Of a DNA stretch of 64,000 nucleotides, positions 12,045 to 20,271 are shown one piece after another (positions within the stretch are counted from its first letter, which is position 1; each line of letters opens with the position of its first letter). A program made the position numbers and the translations under genes. A model generated the notes under the pieces. The model saw only the letters and a program-made list of their open reading frames with translations, was not told the DNA's origin and did no database searches. The DNA comes from Miscanthus floridulus (taxonomy: Eukaryota > Streptophyta > Magnoliopsida > Poales > Poaceae), in the NCBI RefSeq assembly GCF_019320115.1, contig NC_089587.1, forward strand, positions 104,767,158 to 104,831,157. The letters run 5' to 3'.

Positions 12045-12456
12045 CTTGTGCACATGTGTTGGCATATTTTTACAAATATTTTTAAGGGTGTTAGCACTCT
12101 ACTAGATCCTAAATGCATATACAATGAGTTAGAGCATCTAGTGGCACTTTGATAACCGTATTTCAATATGAGTTTCACCCCTTTTAACAGTACGGCTATC
12201 TAACCTAAATGTGATCACACTCGCTAAGTGTCTTGATCACCGAAACAAAACGGCTCCTACTATTTATACCTTTGCCTTGAGCCTTTTGTTTTTCTCTTTC
12301 TTCTTTTCAAGTTTAAGCATTTGATCATCACCATCGTCATGATCTTCGTCATTGCTTCATCACTTGGAGTAGTGCTACCTATCTCATAATCACTTTGATA
12401 AACTAGGTTAGCACTTAGGGTTTCATCAATTAACCAAAATCAAACTAGAGCTTTTA

Positions 12457-12677
12457 GGGAGTCGCTGGGCCGTCGGTCTCGAGCACCGCTGGCCGCCACA
12501 CGCGAGCGCCATCGAGCAGCCGCGGGTGTTGTCAGGCCACCACACGCGGGGGTCGCCGGGCCGCCGGGCGCGAGGGCCACCGGCGTCGCCCTGCTCCGGC
12601 GTGCTTGGGTTGGCCATCTGGTGCTCTATAGAAGTACGGAGAATTTGTTGCTACATATCGACATGCTGTAGAAGTAT
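12457..12677. other. GC-rich spacer, no gene seen
   Basis: About 150 bp of CCGCC-rich sequence between the LTR of A and the Mutator-like element. It ends in two AGAAGTA(C/T)GGAGAA motifs, the second providing the target site TAGAAGTAT. The short open frames are not supported by any homology I can see. Confidence 0.4.
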
Positions 12678-14215
12678 GGAGAATTTTTATTTTTTAATCA
12701 TTTTTTATTCAACATTTTAATAACAACCGTTCCAAAAAAAATTCAAATATGACCCCTTTGTCGCACCCTCGTGCTAGCGTGATCAAACAACGCTGTCACG
12801 TCAACGCATGTGGCGTGGCACGGCGTTTCTGACATGAAAAAGTCTTGTCACGCCACGGTGGCATCATAGTATTGTTTTGTCGTGCCACCAAGAGTGGCGT
12901 GGCAAGACTAAATTTTCAAAAAATCATAACTCTTCAATACGACATCGGATGAAGATGATTTTATATGAAAATTGTAGACCTCGATGAGATCTACAACTTT
13001 CAAGTTTTGAGTTTTTTTCGTTTGAGGACGTTAAGATGCTCAAAAAATAATATAAAATTTCAGCACCATAATAATCGCGTACCAGCGCTCGCCACATTTA
13101 AAAAATAATATCGTTTTTGTATGGTGTCAAATGAAGATACATTTTATATCAAAATTGTAGTCCTCATTGAGATCTACAAGTTTATAGTTTTGAGTTTTCT
13201 TAGTTGAGATCGTTAACCTACCCTAATAATTAATATAAAGTTTTAGCAACATATTAATTCAGTATCAAAGCTTATCTTTTAGAAAAATCGTATATTTATT
13301 ATTTGATATCACATAAAAATACTTCTTAAATGAAAGTTGTAGATCTCGTTAGGAGCTCCAAATTTGATATAAAATGTACCTTCTTTTGACACGATACAAA
13401 AACGATATTATTTTTCTAATATGGCAGGCGCTAGTACATGATTATTATGCTACTGAAATTTTGTAATATTTTTTTGAGCATCTTAACGACTCCAAATGTT
13501 AAAACCCAAACCTATAAAGTTATAGATTTTATTGAGGGTTACAACTTTCATGCAAAAAGTATCTTTATTTGACAGCATACAAAAAAATATTATTTTTCTA
13601 ATGCGACAAGTACTAATGCATGGTTATTATACTCCTAAAATTTTATATTATTTTTTTGAGCATCATAATGACTCTAAATATTAAAACTCAAAACTACAGA
13701 GTTGTAGATTTCGTTGAGAGCTACAACTTTTATGTATAAAGTATCTTTATTTGACAACATACAAAAATGATATTATTTTTCTAATACGACAAGTACTAGT
13801 ACGCAGTTATTATGCTCCTGAAATTTTATATTATTTTTTTAGCTTTTTAACATCCTCAAATGAAAAAAACACAAAAAAACAAAGTTGTAGATCTTATTGA
13901 GAGCTACAATTTTCATATAAATTTCATCTTCATCCGACGTCGTATCAAAGAGTTATGATTTTTTAAAGATTTTATCTTATCACGTCACTCCCGGTGGCAT
14001 GACAGAACAGTACTGTCACGCCAGCGGGAGTGGCGTGACAGCGTTTTCTACATCGGAAACGCCGTCTAACGTGGCGGATGTTGCCGCACCATTGCATGTG
14101 GCGCGACAATATTATTTGGTCACGACAGCCAAAAGACTTAGATTCACAAAAAAAATTAGGAACTATTATTATTAAAACATTAAATAAAAAATGATTAAAA
14201 ATAAAAAAAAAATCC
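12678..14215. mobile_element. Foldback Mutator-like element, 1538 bp
   Basis: Flanked by perfect 9-bp direct repeats TAGAAGTAT at 12669-12677 and 14216-14224, the hallmark of Mutator-like insertions. The ends are inverted repeats: GGAGAATTTTTATTTTTTAA on the left, and GGATTTTTTTTTTATTTTTA read inward from the right. Inverted similarity continues far inward: GTCACGCCAC/GTGGCGTGAC blocks at 12790-12910 pair with 13980-14110, and a TTGTAGA-ATCTACAACTTT block near 12975 pairs with one near 13890. The centre holds several imperfect direct repeats of roughly 170-190 bp. No transposase frame is present, so it is non-autonomous. Confidence 0.88.
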
Positions 14216-14224
14216 TAGAAGTAT

Positions 14225-14658
14225 ACACTAGCGTATCTTATTCTTTGCAATTTGCACTGTCTAAGATCCTCGCTCTACTGGGATGCATGTTGCAGAAATC
14301 GTATCTTTTGTTTGTTAATTTATGCAATCTGGTTCCTTTCTAGGGGAACACACACCTTTCACATTATATATATAAAAATATAAATATTTGATGGTTTAAA
14401 AAAGGTGTAATGATAATCATTTTACTTTTTGTTTAGTCTATTTTGTAATGATGAATAATCTATTTTGTATCAACTAGCAACACAATGGTATATAGGAATG
14501 ATATTTATAATTGATCATAATTATATTCAAGCATTAAATAACTTATTGATAGCTAAATAGATAACAGTTGTCTGTGGGTTGTACCAGTCTATTTAGATGT
14601 CTGTGTTGTAAATCCCAAAATCTTACAAACAGCAGCTATTTGTGAGCTGTACATGCCC
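14225..14658. other. AT-rich spacer, nothing recognised
   Basis: Unique-looking AT-rich sequence between the Mutator-like element and the left border of duplication copy 1. No coding frame, repeat or RNA gene that I can support. Confidence 0.4.
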
Positions 14659-15036
14659 TAACAGTTTATGTGAACCTTATATTAACTCCTTGCAGATGGT
14701 TGCTTCGATATTCGTGAGGTCTTATTTGCCCTTAATGTGAATCCACATATATGCCGGCCAACAAAATCTTCATTTTGTTATGTTATTACCTAATCTCTTG
14801 TGCCAAAAGAAAGCATATCATTGTGTGCATCACACTTATTTTCGTAACTTGTTCAGCATGGCTTTAGAAAAAAACATCATGAAGGTTGAAATGGCATAAC
14901 TGATCAATTAAAGTACTGGCTCCACAATAATATGTATATGTATTCTCTCGTCTACATGCATAACCTTAAAACTTAGTACATCCAACTTTCTCATAAACAC
15001 AAGATTTCTGCTACATTCGAAAAACATACATACACT

Positions 15037-15300
15037 TAGGGATGAAAACGGTACGGATATTTTCCGACCGTATTCGAAACCGAATCCGTTTAGAGGGGTT
15101 GAGATCTGTCCGGATATCCAACATCCGATACCGTATCCGTATCCGAATACTCAAATCGCATATTTATGATGTCGATATCCAATCGTATCCTATCCGACAT
15201 AGTTGACACTATCCGTATTCGAATCCGAATCCGGACAAAAATATGAAAACAAATGTAATATCAGTGATATCCGTCCGTATCCGATCCGTTTTCATCCCTA
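15037..15300. mobile_element. MITE with TAGGGATGAAAACGG inverted ends (264 bp)
   Basis: Perfect 15-bp terminal inverted repeats TAGGGATGAAAACGG / CCGTTTTCATCCCTA. The interior is full of TATCCG and CGGATA motifs, as in the 2918-3092 element, so the two may belong to one hAT-like group. It is absent from duplication copy 2 at about 55350. I could not find a clean target-site duplication, so a later excision from copy 2 cannot be excluded. Confidence 0.82.
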
Positions 15301-15379
15301 GTCCTTAAGTACAAATCACAGACATACAGACATATACATGGATTACTCTGCGAGTCCTGATCCCTTCAATACAGTGCCT

Positions 15380-15707
15380 TCATTTTTATTCTCATGTGCT
15401 TTAGTCCGCTTATGGGTTGGATCATAAGCAACTCCTGCATAACATTTGACACATGAGTAATAGCACTAGAATCTAACGAGTAGGTATTACTAGGACCTAT
15501 AATGAGTAGATTCTAACTTCCAAGCATGCAGAAAAATATTGTATACACCTTTTTTTCAAACCATATTTTTCTCTTCAAGCAATCCTTCTTAAAATGGCCA
15601 CCTTTTTTGCAGAAATGGCATCTCAACTTCTTTTGCTTCTTCCCTTTGCTGCTACTACCTGCTGGAACCATTATCCACCATGAAAATTGATTGCTATGTA
15701 TAACCAT
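15380..15707 (-). pseudogene. Copia gag/protease remnant, copy 1
   Basis: The minus strand encodes a Lys-rich stretch with the CCHC zinc knuckle CHFCKKGGHFKKDC (about 15580-15625). It is followed by LDSSAITHVSN (about 15470), a degenerate retroviral-type protease motif (the usual DSGA is DSSA). The coding sequence then dissolves into stops. The same remnant lies at 55430-55757. It is older than the duplication and unrelated to elements A, B and D at the motif level. Confidence 0.7.
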
Positions 15708-15890
15708 TTACAGTTCATGTGCATCACTTTACACACCATCAAATAACATTTAATTGTGAGTCTGTGAAATTAGCAACAGCAAATTAATCCCTATAGAGAT
15801 ACAGTGACAATGAATAAACGGTAAAGATTTAGATACAAACAACGTAAAGATTTTTCTTAATAAGGCACACAGAGTACTGGAGTTTCATAA

Positions 15891-16103
15891 TTAAGCATGC
15901 AAGGAAGTTACTTTGAATCCTGAGCAGGACGTTAGGGATGTGGGCGAATTCAGGGTGTTAGTATTGTTGTCATATGACAGCAATGGCTTATATAAAATCA
16001 ATGGTAAGTTATTGCACACATAAGAGGCAACGATTGACATAGACATGACACCAATGGTAGTGACATCAATGCTTTGCAATTCTAGGTCCGCCTCTGGAGC
16101 CAA
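15891..16103 (-). other. 70-residue open frame of unknown nature, copy 1
   Basis: A Ser/Thr/Asn-rich frame, nearly identical to 55941-56153. Similarity between the copies only reflects the recent duplication and does not prove coding. I recognise no domain. It lies downstream of the KIX exons on the same strand, so it could be the remains of a further exon or of the older copia element. Low confidence as a gene. Confidence 0.2.
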
Positions 16104-16801
16104 CCTGTACCCAATGCCCCTTTGACAGTGGAATCAGGGCGATCACTTACCCCTGCCGGATGTGACCTGTTCACAGAGTCCATAAAATTGTCATTCTACT
16201 GGACATTCACAGCAACCTCATGTTTTCTCATCAGTTCAGTGTCCACCCAATCCAGATTCCCGAAAACCTATGAGATCATGACTTGGACATAGGAACTGAG
16301 CCTATCAAAGTTCATTGATGATATGGAGGCACACCTAACCCACCTAATCTAGAGTCATCATCAAGGAGAATCTGGATACCTATGATTCCTCCTAAGTTGA
16401 TCTAGTTTGCTACAGACCATGACTTGAAATTCATGCACAGGCATTTCGTTTGTAAATTTCACACATCGATTAATTTGGAATTTAGGGCTTCAAGTTGAAC
16501 AAAGGCTTGTGTTGAGGAAAATTTTGGGCGGCAGCTGTGAAAAGACAATGTCTCATCCAAGGCTGAGAATGGTACCCATTGCCTCAACCAAGCGAATGGG
16601 CTGAACACTGCCATTTCACGGCATCATTCTTAGGATTAGGAAAAAACTGCCCCCACAAGCCCATTTTAAAATCGAAGGAAGTTAGATGCTCAGATTATGA
16701 AAGGTGGGAACAACCTAGATAACATGTAAATTTTAAAGAAAAATGCATCCCTCGCGTTCCCCTAGTGGCCCAAATATCTTACTCATAGTCTATTTTTTAT
16801 A

Positions 16802-16969
16802 AAGGGCGTACCCAGTGCAGATAGCTCCCGCTCTGTGTGAGGTCTAGGGAAGGGTGTTAGTGGCAAGCCTTACCCTCGCCTGTGCAATGCGAGGAGACCG
16901 CGACTCGAACCCGGGACCTTCCGGTCACATGCGGTAAGACTCTACCGCTTGCACCAGGCCCGCCCTTCG
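16802..16969 (-). mobile_element. Au-like SINE, copy 1 (168 bp)
   Basis: Read on the minus strand it begins near GGCCTGGTGCAAGCGG (box A region) and holds GGTTCGAGTC (box B), the internal RNA polymerase III promoter of tRNA-derived SINEs. It ends CTGGGTACGCCC. It is flanked by GTCTATTTTT(T)ATA direct repeats (16788-16801 and 16970-16982). The same insertion is in copy 2, so it predates the duplication. Confidence 0.88.
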
Positions 16970-17047
16970 GTCTATTTTTATAGTAAAAAATAAAAATAAA
17001 TATATAGATAGCACAAAGTGTAATATTGGATTTATTGTGTATGGTAC

Positions 17048-17738
17048 CTGGACCAGGGTTCTGTTGTGTATTTGCGTAACTCTCCATTGACAGCAATTTG
17101 AGAGTAAGTAATCACTCTGAATGATACAAAAACAAGGATTGGAGTTGTAGTTTCACATTGATAAGTTTTTTTTTAAGTGCAGGGTCAATATTTTCCTCCT
17201 GCATGCCCTAGTATGATTAGCACAGTAAGCATGCATATTATCGACTTATGCTAACATGATGAGAAAAGGAAATGCTACAGGCATGTAAAAATTGGCCTAA
17301 AATCCTGGTAGCAGATTGTTCATAGATGGCTGTTTTCCATGTTTTTTTCTAGGTTTGCATTTTTTTTCCTTTTCTTTTGTGCGAGAATGTAGAAACTATG
17401 ATTGACGCACCCACCCACCCACTCAGTGCTGAGCGCTAAGCGGAAAGTAGAAGCAGAGTTAGTGAGCAGAGTTAGGTTAAGGTACCTGGCTAGTGGCTGC
17501 GGCATACACCTTGTCTTCAAATCGCACGGCAATTCTTTGAAGCTCAACCAGCCCCTCTGGTACTGATACTCCTCAGAGTCAGTACTCTGAATGCAAGACA
17601 TGCATCTAATTAAAGTGTGAGGGTGGCGAGGAAGGAGGAAGGAGGCATGAAGAAAGGGGAGTGGGCGTACATCTTGTTCACGATCCTGCCGCGCACCGCG
17701 GGCTGGAGCTGGGCGCGCCAGTCATCGTCGGCGTCCAT
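17048..17738 (-). pseudogene. K1: broken MED15-type KIX gene
   Basis: Three exons on the minus strand: 17738-17671, 17586-17486 and 17116-17048. The first gives MDADDDWRAQLQPAVRGR-IVNK, the start of a Mediator subunit 15 KIX domain; splice sites match those of K2 and K3. Exon 2 lacks 11 bp and exon 3 lacks 10 bp relative to K3. The first deletion shifts the frame and brings in a TGA about 14 codons into exon 2. The second would restore the frame but comes after the stop. KIX domains of plant MED15 bind activation domains of transcription factors. This copy cannot make one. Confidence 0.85.
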
Positions 17739-18110
17739 GGCTTCGTGCTTCGTGGTTGGATCGGCGTGCTTGGATTGGAGTATTGGATGGATCTGTTCGT
17801 GCTAGGCGAGACGAGGAAGAGGAAACAGCAAGGCAACTGCGGGCAGCACCTCCCGACGACTCCTGTCCACTGTCCTGTCCTCTGACTCGTGCGCGCTGCA
17901 TTGGCGTTGGATTGCTGCAGTGGACCTCTCTCTACGTGTCGACCGTCGACGACGCAGCTGTTGAGTCGAGCTTGCCCTTCCACTGTGACTGCGGTCCCAC
18001 TGTTCAGTATAAACTGCTAATACTTGCGTATAAATTAATTAATTAATTGCTAGTCCCGCAATTTCTCTCTATAGGAACTCACTTTCATCTTTCTCTTCGT
18101 GAGAGTTTTG

Positions 18111-18581
18111 TGTTAGACTCTTAGGATCACTAGAGTAGATCTAGCGGGTGATTTTACTTGCATTTGGGATAAAGCAACCTAGAACATGTACTGGAGAAAG
18201 AGAGAGAAGAAAGGATGAGAGAGGGGAGGTGTTACCGACCATCGGTGGGCTTGACAGAGGAGGAAGCCATGGTGGCACGAAGTGTCGGTGAAGGGTGGCA
18301 ATGGTGTCCAGCGGCGGTGTGGACATCGGGGTTGGTGCAGGGGCGGCGGTGAAGCTTCCCGTCGCTCACAGCGCACCCTCTCTATATCGGATTAGGGTTG
18401 TAGGTGGGGTTGTGGCGGCGTCGGTGAACCTCGTGTCACGAGCCCTGGCCCCCACCTCCTTTATATAGCGCTACGCGATGGGGGCCCACCAGTCATATGT
18501 GCGGCTGGGCGCCCCCAATCAGGGCGCGGGATTAAGGCCCGAGTTGGCCGTTGGGCCGACTCGGCGGAGATCAACCTAACA
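18111..18581 (-). mobile_element. 3' LTR of copia element D, copy 1 (471 bp)
   Basis: On the minus strand the LTR runs from TGTTAGGTTGATC (18581) to GAGTCTAACA (18111), with TGTTAG/CTAACA ends. The polypurine tract GATCAAGGGGGAGAA (about 18582-18596) directly precedes it. A TATATAAAGG box lies near 18465. The element landed about 370 bp upstream of the K1 start codon. The left flank is TTTTG (18106-18110); the other side of the element is lost in this copy. Confidence 0.85.
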
Positions 18582-18690
18582 TTCTCCCCCTTGATCTCAC
18601 CTTTTGTCTTAAACTTAAAATACTTATCTCTTGTCCCATCCCATCACAGATTAGCGCATAGAGCGTGCCTTGTCACAACAGTTAGTACCA

Positions 18691-19459
18691 TGGTTTTCAA
18701 GGCGGTAAGGCGAGGCGTGGCGAGTGACTACCGCCTTACACTTAAGCGAGTAAGGTGTAAGGCGAGGCGACGCCTTACCAACTAAAGGAAATTTTAAAAC
18801 AGCAGCTCAGAGCAGTATATAGATTTTTTTTTAGCAAACTCAAAGCAGTATATAGATAATAATAAAGAAAAAAGGAAAGGAAAAAAGAAAAAGAAAGGAG
18901 GAGTAAGAAGTGGTCTGGCCCAGCCCACGTGCACCAAGCAGCCCATGTGCCCCTCACCCTCGTAGCCCTAGCGTGTCTTTATCTCTCTCCTGCACTGCGC
19001 CGCCACCGCAACTCTCTTTGACTTCCGCCTCCGCCCATCTCTCTGTCTCTTCCCTCCCGTTACCTCCGCCTCCGCGCACCTCTCTCTATCTATCTATCTC
19101 TCTCGATGGTGGAAGAGGAACAGAGGAGGCGGGATGCTGCAGGCCAGCGCTGATTGGGGAAAGACGGCCGCGGCCCGCAGGCGGCCGCTCCTTGCCGCGG
19201 CCCACACAGGCGGCCGCACGGCTCGACGGCGGTCGGTCGGCACCTTCTCCCATCGGCGCGGGCGAGCTGCGGCTTCTTGTTCCCCTCCCGCTCTCCCAAC
19301 GGGTGTGGAATCTCTCGTGCGCCCGCTCTCTCCCTCCTGCTCTCCTGCTCACTGGTGTGGAATCCAAGGCGAGTCGTCTGCTGTGGCGTCATGCGTGCAG
19401 CGCCTTGGTGCTTAAGCGACGCCTAAGCGTCGATTAAGCGACGCCTTGAAAACATTGGC
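18691..19459. mobile_element. hAT-like non-autonomous transposon, 769 bp, 8-bp TSD
   Basis: Flanked by perfect TAGTACCA repeats (18683-18690 and 19460-19467). The ends share GTTTTCAAGGCG in inverted orientation, followed by subterminal AAGGCGAGGCG and TTAAGCGACGCC motifs. Copy 2 of the duplication has the empty site at about 58747-58755. The interior is GC-rich with CTCTCT tracts and looks like a captured gene 5' region; no transposase is encoded. A long open frame at 18910-19437 is Pro/Ser/Arg-rich and probably non-coding. Confidence 0.9.
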
Positions 19460-19467
19460 TAGTACCA

Positions 19468-19896
19468 ATGGATTAACAACTACAATACACCTCTGTTTTG
19501 AAATAGATTCTCAGCTAGGCCCCTTATTGTCCAGGGATCATAGGCTTTCCCGTAAACCCATGCCGGCTAAGTGTTCTATGAACACATTGGACGGTAAGCC
19601 TTTAGTAAGCGGATCTGCAAGCATTTTCTTTGTACTTATATGCTCGAGACTAATAGAATGGTCCCGGACTTTGTCTTTCACAATATGAAACTTTATGTCA
19701 ACGTGTTTGGCAGCACCACTTGACTTATTGTTGTGAGCATAACATACTGCTGGCTCAATGTCGCAGTACAACTTGAGTGGTCTATGAATGTCGTCGACCA
19801 CTTTTAACCCGGGCATAAAATTCTTTAGCCAGTTCAGCTACCCCGTGGCCTCATAACATGCTACAAACTCGGCATACATCGTGGACGATGCAGTGA
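19468..19896 (-). pseudogene. RNase H end of copia D, copy 1
   Basis: The minus strand gives the last part of a copia RNase H: VCYAHNNKSSGAAKHVDIKF and then ADPLTKGLP, both standard for copia pol C-termini. It is the same sequence as 58759-59183. It is cut at 19896, where copy 1 ends, so the rest of pol is absent here. The hAT-like insertion separates it from its own 3' LTR. Confidence 0.88.
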
Positions 19897-20271
19897 TAAC
19901 CTCTGTAAACGACAGTTTTGCACACTTTTATCTTATAAAACTACAGTTACTTCATACCATAGTTTTTCTAAAACTACGGCATCCAAACAGGCACTATATT
20001 ATGATAGCCAATAAACTTTAGCAATAACAAATTTGCCCTTTAAAACAATAAAGCGACAAAAAATCGTAAGATGCAAATATGAACATATTAGGAAGCAAGT
20101 GAAAATAAAAAGCATGCATTCCACCAGTGAGAAGTAAACTCTCTTAATGTGGAAAACTTAACTATGCCCTGAATATCTTGCCTGCATTCTTCTCTTTTTT
20201 TTGAGAAGCAAATACATTGATATTGATAGCACAAAAAAAAGGTGTGATGTTGCATTTGATGTGTATGGTAC
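19897..20271. other. Spacer between duplication copy 1 and K2
   Basis: AT-rich sequence with no gene. Further MED15 exons would be expected here if K2 were full length; none is recognisable. The right end is intron sequence after the K2 exon 3 donor. Confidence 0.4.

Larger units (their letters stand above)
8496..12456 (-). mobile_element. 5' LTR of element A, split by a solo LTR
   Basis: On the minus strand the LTR ends GGACCTTTCA (8496) and starts at about 12456, where the expected TGAAAGCTC is decayed to TAAAAGCTC. Sequence 8496-10002 plus 12050-12456 matches the two LTRs of element B in the same order. The 10003-12044 solo LTR interrupts it. Net LTR length is about 1.9 kb, as in B. The U3 part (9480-9930) carries GACCGGACGC / GCGTCCGGTCA arrays. 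The other LTR of A lies outside the window. Confidence 0.82.
14659..19896. repeat. Segmental duplication, copy 1
   Basis: Matches 54974-59183 in the same orientation from TAACAGTTTATG to ACGATGCAGTGA. Both copies hold, in order, a copia gag/protease remnant, a 70-residue open frame, an Au-like SINE, a three-exon KIX gene and its promoter, a copia 3' LTR and the end of its RNase H. Copy 1 is 5238 bp and copy 2 is 4210 bp. The difference is almost entirely two transposon insertions in copy 1 (15037-15300 and 18691-19459). Confidence 0.95.

Noticed and set aside
16802..16969. tRNA-like sequence with box A and box B
   Set aside because: No cloverleaf with acceptor stem; length, 3' part and flanking direct repeats identify a SINE, not a tRNA gene.
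18910..19437. A 175-residue open frame in the hAT-like element
   Set aside because: Low-complexity Pro/Ser/Arg composition, open frames of similar length on several frames of the same GC-rich stretch, and no domain. Probably a captured UTR.
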